NCBI GenBank assembly: GCA_050180015.1
Contig: JBFXEO010000052.1
Coordinates: 1 to 14,730, forward strand
Reading direction: 5' to 3'
DNA from: JBFXEO01 sp050180015
Lineage (GTDB): Bacteria; Bacteroidota; Bacteroidia; Bacteroidales; Tenuifilaceae
DNA: 14,730 nt
Shown here: positions 1-6,712 of the stretch, one piece after another
How positions within the stretch are numbered: position 1 is the first letter of the stretch
How the letters are laid out: each line of letters starts with the position of its first letter
Position numbers and translations under genes: made by a program
Notes under the pieces: generated by a model
The model's input: the letters and a program-made list of their open reading frames with translations, nothing else
The model's database searches: none
Told to the model about the DNA's origin: nothing

Positions 1-34
1 TAAATGGACGACCATCACCCTGATTGATAAACTT

Positions 35-73
35 GAATAGAGGCGACTTGTAGAAACCCTCTATTCATAATAG
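35..73 (+). promoter_or_regulatory. Leader inverted repeats upstream of corA
   Basis: A 9-bp inverted repeat pairs GAATAGAGG (35-43) with CCTCTATTC (58-66) across a 14-nt loop. A shorter hairpin, CTATT (61-65) with AATAG (69-73), shares the right arm, so the two folds exclude each other. They lie just before the ribosome binding site of the corA-like gene. No T-run follows, so this is not an obvious intrinsic terminator. It could be a structured leader or the tail of an upstream transcript; the window begins too close to decide. Confidence 0.35.
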
Positions 74-75
74 AT

Positions 76-80
76 GGAGG
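76..80 (+). promoter_or_regulatory. Shine-Dalgarno site of corA
   Basis: GGAGG sits 7 nt before the ATG at 88 and supports that start. Such a clear site is uncommon in this window, where most genes have none. Confidence 0.7.
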
Positions 81-87
81 CTGCTAC

Positions 88-1014
88 ATGAAAACCTACT
101 GGAAGAATGGCAGGGGGCTTACTCCCTGTGCTGAATGGGAGCCAAACTGTTGGGTAAATATTGAAATACCCTCTCCCGAAGAAAAACATTACCTTATTCA
201 CAAAATTGGCATACCCGAAGCATTTTATAACGATATTGAGGATATGGATGAGCGTCCGCGTATTGAGTATGAGAACGGGTGGCTTCTGATACTTCTTCGC
301 GTACCATATAAAAATATCGATGTAAGCATTCCGTTTACAACAGTTCCCCTGGGCATTATATTTAAGGAAGAAAAATTTGTTTCCATCTGTTTTTTCCAGA
401 CCGAGGTTTTACCCGATTTTATACAGTTTACCCACAGGAAAAACATCATTAAACACGATAACTTTGACTTGGTGTTACGGTTGATGCTTTCGTCGAGCGT
501 GTGGTTTTTAAAATACTTGAAGCAAATAAACCAAAGCATAAAGCTAGCAGAAACACAACTCGAAAAATCTATCAAGAATGAGGATTTACAGGCACTGCTA
601 AGAATTGAAAAGAGTCTGGTGTTTTTTACTACGTCGTTAAAAGGTAACGATATTTTACTCCATAGAATAAAGAATATCAGAAGTTACAAGGATACCTTTG
701 ACCCGGAATTAGTTGAGGATGTTGAGATTGAACTTCGTCAGGCACAGGAAACCACCAATGTTCATTCCGATATTCTTAGCGGGATGATGGATGCATACGC
801 GTCGGTTATTTCAAACAACCTTAACGTGATAATGAAGCAGCTTACATCAATATCAATTATTCTGATGATACCTACTTTAATTGCTAGCCTATACGGGATG
901 AACGTACCCAATGGTTTCGAGAATACCCGGTGGGGTTTCTGGATTATCCTGCTTATTTCATTCCTTTTTTCCTTAACCGGAATACTCTTCTTCCTAAAAA
1001 AGAAATGGTTTTAA
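88..1014 (+). CDS. corA: CorA-family magnesium/divalent cation transporter
   Basis: CorA proteins form pentameric inner-membrane channels that take up Mg2+ (some also Co2+ or Ni2+) under control of a cytoplasmic metal-sensing domain. The 308-residue product has the family layout: a mixed alpha/beta N-terminal domain (about 1-130), a long, charged, mostly helical stalk (about 140-250), then two membrane helices (about 251-269 and 283-303). The signature G270-M271-N272 closes the first helix as YGMNVP. The short loop after GMN and the basic C-terminus (KKKWF) are typical, and the length is normal. ATG at 88 is preceded by GGAGG. The gene stands alone, with a strong terminator 37 nt after its stop. 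Sequence cannot tell Mg2+ from Co2+, nor CorA from the export-linked ZntB branch, although the YGMN form favours CorA. Confidence 0.93.
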   Translation: MKTYWKNGRGLTPCAEWEPNCWVNIEIPSPEEKHYLIHKIGIPEAFYNDIEDMDERPRIEYENGWLLILLRVPYKNIDVSIPFTTVPLGIIFKEEKFVSICFFQTEVLPDFIQFTHRKNIIKHDNFDLVLRLMLSSSVWFLKYLKQINQSIKLAETQLEKSIKNEDLQALLRIEKSLVFFTTSLKGNDILLHRIKNIRSYKDTFDPELVEDVEIELRQAQETTNVHSDILSGMMDAYASVISNNLNVIMKQLTSISIILMIPTLIASLYGMNVPNGFENTRWGFWIILLISFLFSLTGILFFLKKKWF

Positions 1015-1050
1015 AAAGTCATTTGAATACCCGGGTAAACTTTATAAAAC

Positions 1051-1081
1051 AAAAAGGGAGTAATCAAATTACTCCCTTTTT
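1051..1081. terminator. Bidirectional terminator between corA and tRNA-Gln
   Basis: A perfect 14-bp stem, 1051-1064 with 1068-1081, surrounds a 3-nt CAA loop. The stem begins with five A and ends with five T, so either strand's RNA ends in a U-tract. It lies 37 nt after corA and ends 2 nt from the 3' end of the tRNA-Gln gene on the other strand, so it probably stops both transcripts. Confidence 0.88.
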
Positions 1082-1082
1082 G

Positions 1083-1153
1083 TTGACCTACCAGGATTCG
1101 AACCTAGACTAACAGAACCAAAATCTGCTGTGCTACCATTACACCATAGGTCA
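1083..1153 (-). tRNA. trnQ: tRNA-Gln (anticodon UUG)
   Basis: The minus strand folds into a full cloverleaf of 71 nt. It has a 7-bp acceptor stem (TGACCTA/TAGGTCA), a D arm with AATGGTA, a 5-bp anticodon stem (GCAGA/TCTGT, one G-U pair) around the loop TTTTGGT, and a T arm with TTCGAAT. Loop positions 3-5 give TTG, which reads CAA and CAG (Gln). The discriminator base is A. CCA is not encoded, since the next bases are CA then A. An exact Bacteroidota-type promoter lies upstream and a terminator directly downstream, so it is a single-gene unit. Confidence 0.95.
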
Positions 1154-1180
1154 ATCCTTTGCTATTCTGGAAAAGCACGG

Positions 1181-1211
1181 CAAAAATAGCACTAATTTTT
1201 CTATATCCAAA
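1181..1211 (-). promoter_or_regulatory. Bacteroidota-type promoter of tRNA-Gln
   Basis: On the minus strand TTTG (1208-1211) is followed after exactly 19 nt by TATTTTTG (1181-1188). This matches the published Bacteroides consensus TTTG-N19-21-TAnnTTTG. Expected transcription start is near 1175, about 20 nt before the tRNA. It is the cleanest promoter in the window. Confidence 0.85.
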
Positions 1212-1242
1212 TTTTTGATTCAATGTTTTCTACGGATGCCAT

Positions 1243-2808
1243 TTACCTTGCTTCCCGTAGCCCATTTCTGGTCATTGTCCACGTTTTCCCAACCATTTCA
1301 TCGGGCCAGAAATTGCTGAACGGTTGGTTGTAGCTTAGTAGCTCCACTGAAGATGAATCCAAATGCACGCTGTAGCCTTCGGGTAGCATTAGGCGCAATG
1401 CTACATCCTGACTTTTCCATTTCACATCTTGCGGAATAGTAAACCTTGAGTTTAGCACCAGCAATGAATCCTGAACCGTGTAGTTATAAATGATAACCGA
1501 AGCATTCTCTGAGGCATTTGCTTGACTGCCACCCCTCGCTTTTTTTACGATTTCCAGGACAGGAAGATCATTGCTCGATTTGTCAATCACCAGGTCGGGT
1601 TTGCCGGCAATTATTTTTTCTCCATTGACGTTAAGCAACGAGTAATCAAAAAATACGTACCCGAAACCATCTTCACGAGTAGAACCCTCGTTATGGTTAA
1701 ACAATTTTAGGTAGATTGTTTTTGATTTTGACCCAGCAGCACTCAGCTCCACCGAATTTTTAACAGTAGAATTAATGGTTAAACTCCGGGCCTGAAAAAA
1801 TACTGTAAATGCCAAAGCTACAATTGCGGCCACCCAAACAACCGCAGCGGTAATGCCAATTACACCATCGCGGGCTTTAAAGCGAAAAAGTATTCTAAAC
1901 CCGGCATATACTAAGGCAAGAATTGGAATAGCAAGAATTAAGAAAATTGGAATTGTCACCCATATACTGCTGCTAATATCAAACATTGATGTTATAAATT
2001 CACCAATGGAAAAATTGCCTATTTCGGGATTAAACCAGCTAAATACCTGGCTACTAAAGAATATTACACCCACAATTGTTAAAAAAGCGAATAGCATGGT
2101 AACAATAAGAATTACCCCAATTACTATGGCAAAAACCTTAACTATAACTAGTAGGGCCTTTAGTATCCAGTAGGCTATTTGCCCGATAAAATTTAAAAAC
2201 TTCTCAATAAAATTCTTTGGATTGGATTTTCTGATATTACCGGCAACCATGTTAATCTCTTCGGTGATATTTTTTTCGATGTTCGATAGCGTAACCGGGT
2301 TACCCTTCATTTCCAGCTTTTGCTTTGGAGTAACAGCCCTTGGTGTTGCTATCCAAAGAACAAGGTATAAGAGTAAACCAACACCTTTGAGCAGTAGCAA
2401 AATGATGAATATTAGCCGGATAACAATTGGATCAACGGCAAAGTATTCCCCCAGACCAGAGCAAACCCCTGCAATAATGGAACCATCAGGATTTCTATAC
2501 AACCGCTTAGGAACTTTTCCCTCTCTGACTTTTTGGGTATTGGTGTAGCTTCCACTTATTTCTTCGGGCCGTCCAAGTTGGTTAATAACGTCTTCTACGG
2601 CTTGCTTCGAAACGGATTCCTGCTTACCCAATTTTGTGGCAATTAGTTCCGAAATTCGCTCCTCTATATCGGAGAGTATTTCTGCTGCCTCGTTTCCACC
2701 GCCAAGCTTAATTTTTAATTCTTCGATGTAGCTGTTTAGAATGTTGTAAGCATCCTCGTCTATATTGTAGGAAAAACCGCCAATATTAACTTTCACTGTT
2801 TTTTTCAT
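1243..2808 (-). CDS. Long PspC-domain multi-pass membrane protein
   Basis: A 521-residue membrane protein with a central PspC domain. Residues 1-90 form a soluble helical region shared with the shorter PspC protein upstream (both start MKKTV and contain DEDAY). The PspC domain follows (about 102-157, with GSIIAGVCSGLGEYF and a long hydrophobic helix). More hydrophobic segments lie near 210-255, 283-310 and 317-341. A beta-rich C-terminal domain (345-521) is probably outside the cytoplasm. PspC of the phage shock system senses membrane stress with PspB, but Bacteroidota members are largely uncharacterised, so an envelope-stress role is inference. It is last in an operon, 57 nt after the padR-like gene. 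ATG at 2808 is supported by the near-identical N-terminus of its paralogue. No hairpin terminator was seen before the tRNA-Gln promoter. Confidence 0.88.
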   Translation of the reverse strand: MKKTVKVNIGGFSYNIDEDAYNILNSYIEELKIKLGGGNEAAEILSDIEERISELIATKLGKQESVSKQAVEDVINQLGRPEEISGSYTNTQKVREGKVPKRLYRNPDGSIIAGVCSGLGEYFAVDPIVIRLIFIILLLLKGVGLLLYLVLWIATPRAVTPKQKLEMKGNPVTLSNIEKNITEEINMVAGNIRKSNPKNFIEKFLNFIGQIAYWILKALLVIVKVFAIVIGVILIVTMLFAFLTIVGVIFFSSQVFSWFNPEIGNFSIGEFITSMFDISSSIWVTIPIFLILAIPILALVYAGFRILFRFKARDGVIGITAAVVWVAAIVALAFTVFFQARSLTINSTVKNSVELSAAGSKSKTIYLKLFNHNEGSTREDGFGYVFFDYSLLNVNGEKIIAGKPDLVIDKSSNDLPVLEIVKKARGGSQANASENASVIIYNYTVQDSLLVLNSRFTIPQDVKWKSQDVALRLMLPEGYSVHLDSSSVELLSYNQPFSNFWPDEMVGKTWTMTRNGLREAR

Positions 2809-2865
2809 CAGAATAAGCCATTTAGTTTACAATCATTTAGCATCAAAACCATAGCAAGGGTTATT

Positions 2866-3198
2866 TTACTGCCGGTTTTCCCTGATGGCATCAACGGTAC
2901 CAACCAGCTCATCCCAGCTGCCCATAAGTTCATCCAGGTAAATTTTTCCCATCTCCGTTAATGTGTAATACTTGCGGGGTGGCCCCTGCGGTGATTCTTC
3001 CCACCGGTAGCTTAGCAGCCCTGCGTTTTTCTGACGGGTTAGGAGAGGATAGAGGGTTCCCTCAACCACTATCATTTTTGCTTCCTTTAGCTTGTTTATT
3101 AAATCGTTGGCATAAGCATCGCCACGCGATAGAACCGATAAAATGCACAATTCCAAAACTCCCTTTCGCATTTGTGCTTTTGCATTTTCTATTTCCAT
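2866..3198 (-). CDS. PadR-family transcriptional regulator
   Basis: A 110-residue winged-helix DNA-binding protein of the short PadR class. The helix-turn-helix covers about residues 10-60 (LELCILSVLSRGDAYA, then EGTLYPLLTRQKNAGLL). The wing carries the family signature QGPPRKYYTLTEMG (71-84), and a short C-terminal helix should serve dimerisation. PadR proteins are mostly repressors that bind palindromes with ATGT/ACAT-type ends; some respond to small molecules. The gene sits between two PspC genes, only 11 nt after the first, so it is very probably co-transcribed and likely regulates its own operon. PadR next to PspC is a recurring arrangement in Bacteroidota. No convincing Shine-Dalgarno precedes the ATG at 3198. 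Confidence 0.93.
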   Translation of the reverse strand: MEIENAKAQMRKGVLELCILSVLSRGDAYANDLINKLKEAKMIVVEGTLYPLLTRQKNAGLLSYRWEESPQGPPRKYYTLTEMGKIYLDELMGSWDELVGTVDAIRENRQ

Positions 3199-3209
3199 TG
3201 TTACTTGTT

Positions 3210-3770
3210 TTAATTTTTCTTTTCAAACGATTTTCCAATGTTTTCGGCGGTAACAGGTTCGCCGCGCATTTCCAGCTTTTCGGCAGTAGTTTTGGCCGGG
3301 GGAACAACTATCCACAGCACAATGTAAATTAGTAAGCCCAATCCGCCCCAAAATATGGTGAGGAAAAAAATGATGCGGAAAAGCAGGGGTTCAACCCTCC
3401 AGTAATGCCCCATGCCAGAGCAAACACCGCCCATTATTTTTTCATCAGTATCGCGGTACATTTTCCTATAGTTGTGATAGCTATAGTTTTGATCTCCGGC
3501 AGATTTTTCATCACCAAATTCTCCGGGTTTCCCCATTATTTCGATAATACGATTTATCTCGTCGCGGTCTATAACCTGATTTTCCAACTTTATGCCCGTC
3601 TTTATATGTTCCGCAATTCGAGCCTCGATATCGGCAATGATTTCCTGCTTGCCCTCATCGTTTGCAAAATGTTTGCCCAGCTGCTTTAGGTAGCTATCGA
3701 GCAGCAGGTAAGCATCCTCGTCTAGCACAAAGACGCTTCCGTTTAAATTTGCTGAAACTGTTTTTTTCAT
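3210..3770 (-). CDS. Short PspC-domain membrane protein
   Basis: A 186-residue protein, first gene of the minus-strand unit. Residues 1-90 are soluble and helical (DEDAYLLLDSYLKQL). A PspC domain follows (about 103-158, with KIMGGVCSGMGHYW, then one long hydrophobic helix ending LWIVVPPAK). A 28-residue tail (KLEMRGEPVT, ENIGKSF) matches the segment after the PspC domain of the long paralogue (KLEMKGNPVT, SNIEKNI). The whole protein therefore aligns with the first about 185 residues of the downstream 521-residue protein, suggesting tandem duplication with gain or loss of the C-terminal part. It probably lies in the inner membrane. Function is not established; membrane-stress sensing is inferred from the domain. 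A Bacteroidota-type promoter lies 45 nt upstream of its start. Confidence 0.9.
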   Translation of the reverse strand: MKKTVSANLNGSVFVLDEDAYLLLDSYLKQLGKHFANDEGKQEIIADIEARIAEHIKTGIKLENQVIDRDEINRIIEIMGKPGEFGDEKSAGDQNYSYHNYRKMYRDTDEKIMGGVCSGMGHYWRVEPLLFRIIFFLTIFWGGLGLLIYIVLWIVVPPAKTTAEKLEMRGEPVTAENIGKSFEKKN

Positions 3771-3782
3771 CTTTCAGATATT

Positions 3783-3799
3783 TATACTATGTTTGTATA
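3783..3799. promoter_or_regulatory. Candidate PadR operator
   Basis: TATAC (3783-3787) and GTATA (3795-3799) form an inverted repeat with a 7-nt spacer. It lies between the predicted transcription start of the pspC-padR-pspC unit and its first codon, where a bound repressor would block transcription. Several ACAT steps lie beside it on the coding strand. It is short and AT-rich, so chance is a real alternative. Confidence 0.3.
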
Positions 3800-3814
3800 T
3801 GTAATGTTGTTTTG

Positions 3815-3846
3815 CAAATATAGATGATTGATAATTACCATGCAAT
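3815..3846 (-). promoter_or_regulatory. Promoter of the pspC-padR-pspC unit
   Basis: On the minus strand a perfect -7 element TATATTTG (3815-3822) is preceded by ATTG (3843-3846, one mismatch to TTTG) at 20 nt. Expected start is near 3808, giving a leader of about 38 nt. Confidence 0.6.
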
Positions 3847-4089
3847 ACATAATACCAAAATATTTTAAATAATTTTATAAATATACTACTGTCGATTGTT
3901 GCGCTACTGTATTTCATTGCCTTATACCTTTGTTACGCTTTGAGCATCTTTATAAGAATGGGCATTTTGGTTATGGGCCATAAATAGGTTGCTTTTCACT
4001 GTCCCACAAAATCAACAACAGCTATATTTTATGTATATTGATCCTGTTAAATGGCCGATGGCTAATGTTGAATTAATTATTGAAAAGAT

Positions 4090-4902
4090 ATGTGGCACGG
4101 AATCCTTGAAAAAATGCGAACCGGAAATACGGGCAGTAAGTATGATGTTAAACCACGCTACACGTTAGAATTCAACAATGAGCTGATAGAAATGAATGAT
4201 TTGATTGGAAGCAGCGTAAAGGTTGAGTTCTTAAATGAAATTTACTGTATTAGATGTGGAAGAAAAACGAGAAAAACGTTTGGACCGGGATTTTGCTATC
4301 CCTGCTTTACCAGTGCCCCTGAGTCAGAGGAATGTGTACTAAGGCCGGAGCTATGCCGGGCGCATGAGGGTATTGCCCGGGATATGGGGTATGCCCGGGA
4401 GCATTGTCTTACAGATCATTTTGTTTACCTTGCTTGGTCTGGCGGCTTAAAAGTGGGCGTTACCCGCCATCATCATATACCTACCAGATGGATTGACCAG
4501 GGTGCTACTGGGGCCATTAAAATTTGCAGAACGGCGAATCGTTACGAGGCTGGACGTATTGAAGTTGAACTGAAAAATATTTTTGGGGACAAAACTCCCT
4601 GGCAGTCTATGCTAAAGGGTGCGGAGAACAGCAACATCAACCTTAGCAATGAGAAGGCTAAGGCATTGGAATTTATCAATGGAAAAAATCTTAGCTATAT
4701 TCCCGAGGAGGATAGTACATACAGAATAACCTACCCAGTAGGTGTTTACCCAACGAAAGTAGTATCGATAAATCTGGATAAATTACCTGGATTTGAAGGC
4801 AAACTGGTCGGAATCAAAGGCCAGTACCTGGTTTTTGCCTCAAACCTGGTTTTTAATGTACGAAATCATTCCGGATACAGCGTAAGTCTTAGAACGCTTT
4901 AG
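4090..4902 (+). CDS. DUF2797 protein (zinc-ribbon plus possible GIY-YIG-like core)
   Basis: A 270-residue protein of the uncharacterised DUF2797 family. Family hallmarks are visible. C53xxC56 and C69xxC72 (CIRCGRKT, FCYPCF) form a probable zinc ribbon, and C82, C89 and C106 may bind a second metal. The core follows: VYLAW (112-116), GGLKVGVTR (118-126), IPTRWIDQGA (130-139) and NRYEAGRIEVEL (150-161). The order Tyr, KVGxTR, Arg, downstream Glu resembles GIY-YIG/T5orf172 nuclease cores, but this is my comparison and activity is unproven. The C-terminal about 90 residues (YPVGVYPTKV, then two beta-rich segments) look like a separate domain. The family start (M-x-G-x-L-x-K-M) supports ATG at 4090. 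It stands alone, divergent from the PspC unit, and its neighbours give no functional clue. Nucleic-acid binding is the most reasonable guess. Confidence 0.85.
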   Translation: MWHGILEKMRTGNTGSKYDVKPRYTLEFNNELIEMNDLIGSSVKVEFLNEIYCIRCGRKTRKTFGPGFCYPCFTSAPESEECVLRPELCRAHEGIARDMGYAREHCLTDHFVYLAWSGGLKVGVTRHHHIPTRWIDQGATGAIKICRTANRYEAGRIEVELKNIFGDKTPWQSMLKGAENSNINLSNEKAKALEFINGKNLSYIPEEDSTYRITYPVGVYPTKVVSINLDKLPGFEGKLVGIKGQYLVFASNLVFNVRNHSGYSVSLRTL

Positions 4903-4945
4903 TTAACGATTTAAGCTAATCGGGATAGCTTTTGTAGTAGAATGA

Positions 4946-4976
4946 AAAGGGGAATGGTATTATACCATTCCCCTTT
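4946..4976. terminator. Bidirectional terminator between convergent genes
   Basis: Perfect complementarity of 4946-4958 with 4964-4976 gives a 13-bp stem with four G-C pairs in a row, a 5-nt loop, and A-rich/T-rich flanks on both sides. It lies between the stops of the DUF2797 gene (4902) and the minus-strand cpgS-like gene (5002) and can serve both. Confidence 0.85.
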
Positions 4977-5001
4977 GCTTTATGCCAAGTATTTAACTAT
5001 T

Positions 5002-6336
5002 TTAGTTGTGGGCTTTCACAAATTTTTCAAGAACACCTTTTAAATCGGGTAATCCTATCTCGGCCAAATCGTAGTAAACGCGGGTTGTAGGCTTCTGAAT
5101 CTTAATAATTCTGTTAAGATCAATTGGAGTGCCAATAATAACTGTATCGCAATCAGTTGCATTAATGGTCGCCTCTAAGTCTTTCAGCTGTTGTTCCCCG
5201 TAGCCCATTGCAGGTAGTATTCTACCAATATTTGGGTATATCTGATAGGTTTCTTTCAGCTTTCCTACCAGGTAAGGACGAGCATCAATTTCCTCAGAAG
5301 CTCCGAACTTACGGGCGGCAATGGTACCAGCACCTATTTTCATTTCACCGTGAGTTAAGGTTGGGCCATCCTCAACGATTAAGCAGCGCTTCCCGTTGAT
5401 AAGCTCAGTATTATCAACCTTTATTGGCGAAGCGCCATCAACAACAAGCGCTTTTGGGTTTACCTTGCGGATATTGTCGCGTACTATTTGAATTCCTTCG
5501 GGTGAAGCAGAATCCATCTTGTTAATTACAATAACATCGGCAAGGCGCATGTTAACTTCGCCGGGATAGTAGCTAACCTCGTTACCGGCACGGTGTGGAT
5601 CGGCAACAGTAATGGTTAAATCGGGTTTGTAGAAAGAAAAGTCGTTATTTCCACCATCCCATAAAATTACATCGCAACCATCAGGGTCTTTCTCTGCATC
5701 GCGGAGAATAGCTTCGTAATCAACGCCAGCGTAAATAACGTTACCACGAACTACATGTGGTTCGTACTCCTCCATCTCCTCAACTGTACATTTGTGCTTT
5801 TTCAAATCTTCAACCTTGGCAAATCGCTGAACTTTTTGAGCAACCAAATCGCCGTAAGGCATTGGGTGACGAACGGCAACAACCTTTAAACCAAGGCCCA
5901 TTAAGTACTCGATAACCTTACGTGAAGTTTGTGATTTACCGCAACCTGTACGGGTGGCAACCACTGCAATAACAGGCTTGGTGCTTTTTATCATTGTTTC
6001 GTTGGGGCCAAGAAGCATAAAGTTGGCACCGGCGGCATTAACCACTGAACTTAAATTCATAACACGGTTGTAAGGAACATCGCTGTATGAGAAAACACAA
6101 TCGTGTACATTTTTTTCCTTGATCAACTTGGGTAAATCTCCCTCGGCAACAATAGGAATACCTGCAGGGTAAAGTTTCCCGGCCAGCTCGGCGGGATATT
6201 TACGACCGTCAATATCGGGAATTTGAGCAGCTGTAAAGGCAACCACATTATACTCTTCCTTGTTGCGGAAGAATGTATTGAAGTTGTGGAAATCTCTTCC
6301 GGCAGCTCCAATAATCACAACATTACGCTTATTCAT
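5002..6336 (-). CDS. cpgS: Cyclic 2,3-diphosphoglycerate synthetase-like P-loop GTPase
   Basis: A 444-residue cytoplasmic protein homologous to archaeal cyclic 2,3-diphosphoglycerate synthetase, which uses ATP to cyclise 2,3-DPG into a thermoprotective solute in some methanogens. The N-terminal part is Rossmann-like (VVIIGAAGRDFHNFN, 6-20). A P-loop nucleotide-binding domain follows: TRTGCGKS (128-135), where T replaces the first Gly of the usual Walker A, VRHPMPYGDL (155-164), ILWDGGNNDF (224-233) and the guanine-specificity-like INKMD (271-275). The C-terminal domain includes GTPIDLNRI (402-410). Length is full for the family. Bacterial homologues are common but their product is not established, so the name marks homology only. 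It is a single-gene unit with its own promoter, an unusually strong ribosome binding site and a terminator. Confidence 0.85.
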   Translation of the reverse strand: MNKRNVVIIGAAGRDFHNFNTFFRNKEEYNVVAFTAAQIPDIDGRKYPAELAGKLYPAGIPIVAEGDLPKLIKEKNVHDCVFSYSDVPYNRVMNLSSVVNAAGANFMLLGPNETMIKSTKPVIAVVATRTGCGKSQTSRKVIEYLMGLGLKVVAVRHPMPYGDLVAQKVQRFAKVEDLKKHKCTVEEMEEYEPHVVRGNVIYAGVDYEAILRDAEKDPDGCDVILWDGGNNDFSFYKPDLTITVADPHRAGNEVSYYPGEVNMRLADVIVINKMDSASPEGIQIVRDNIRKVNPKALVVDGASPIKVDNTELINGKRCLIVEDGPTLTHGEMKIGAGTIAARKFGASEEIDARPYLVGKLKETYQIYPNIGRILPAMGYGEQQLKDLEATINATDCDTVIIGTPIDLNRIIKIQKPTTRVYYDLAEIGLPDLKGVLEKFVKAHN

Positions 6337-6340
6337 ATAA

Positions 6341-6347
6341 CCTCCTT
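6341..6347 (-). promoter_or_regulatory. Strong Shine-Dalgarno of the cpgS-like gene
   Basis: AAGGAGG on the minus strand lies 4 nt from the ATG at 6336. It is the strongest site in the window and fixes the start. In a genome where most genes lack such a site it suggests high translation, or possibly a gene that came from elsewhere. Confidence 0.75.
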
Positions 6348-6393
6348 GTTATAGTTTGAAATGAATTAGGTTAAACTTTAATTTTAATAGCCA

Positions 6394-6423
6394 CAAATTT
6401 AGAGGTTTAAAAATTAGAGCAAA
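6394..6423 (-). promoter_or_regulatory. Promoter of the cpgS-like gene
   Basis: Minus-strand TTTG (6420-6423), 18 nt, then TAAATTTG (6394-6401). Both elements match the Bacteroidota consensus exactly; spacing is one base short of the usual 19-21. Predicted start near 6387, leader about 50 nt. Confidence 0.65.
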
Positions 6424-6712
6424 GTTGATCTGTGCCTTTTTAACATCGCTTAAGTATAAAGAATTAAGTTAATGTTTTTACGGTATTGATTTACTGCATG
6501 TTGTATGTGAATTCGTAAAGATATGTTAAGAAACATAAATAAAAGAAGCCGGTGAGCAATTGCACGTAGCGTCGAATTTTGTGCACATAATTTTAGGTCG
6601 AAATATTCAAATTATTCCTTTAACGTTATACTTCTTGTGGAGTTCTAACGCCAGTAAAAAACAGGACGATACCGAAAAGCCTTACGAGTAGGTAAACTAA
6701 ATTTTTAGCTGT

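Larger units (their letters stand above)
3771..4089. other. 319-nt divergent intergenic region
   Basis: This AT-rich region separates the divergent pspC unit and DUF2797 gene. Toward the left it holds the pspC promoter and possible operator described separately. Toward the right, TACCTTTG (3925-3932) fits the -7 form TAnnTTTG, but no TTTG lies 19-21 nt before it, so a rightward promoter there (leader about 140 nt) is only a weak proposal. No RNA gene, repeat family or credible small ORF was seen. Confidence 0.5.
6337..6712. other. 376-nt divergent intergenic region with repeated ATGTT/AACAT
   Basis: The left part holds the cpgS promoter. Upstream of it, 6442-6537 contains five copies of ATGTT or its complement (6442, 6472, 6498, 6523, 6532). 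Two form a 6-bp hairpin, TATGTT (6522-6527) with AACATA (6532-6537). Another pair encloses CTTAA/TTAAG (6449-6453, 6464-6468). These could be operator half-sites. No clear promoter was found for the secreted-protein gene at 6713, and no RNA gene or coding frame was recognised. Confidence 0.45.

Noticed and set aside
1..87. Mg2+-sensing M-box riboswitch before corA
   Set aside because: The visible leader is too short and shows only simple hairpins, without M-box motifs.
2222..2548. Open frames opposite the long PspC gene and similar frames opposite sdhA, sdhB and tsf
   Set aside because: Antisense shadows of strongly conserved genes, with no family features or start signals.
3062..3307. Minus-strand 81-codon frame overlapping padR and the short pspC gene
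   Set aside because: It overlaps two well-supported genes in another frame and has no recognisable domain.
1243..3770. Canonical phage-shock (psp) operon
   Set aside because: PspA, PspB and PspF are not in the window; only the PspC domain is shared.
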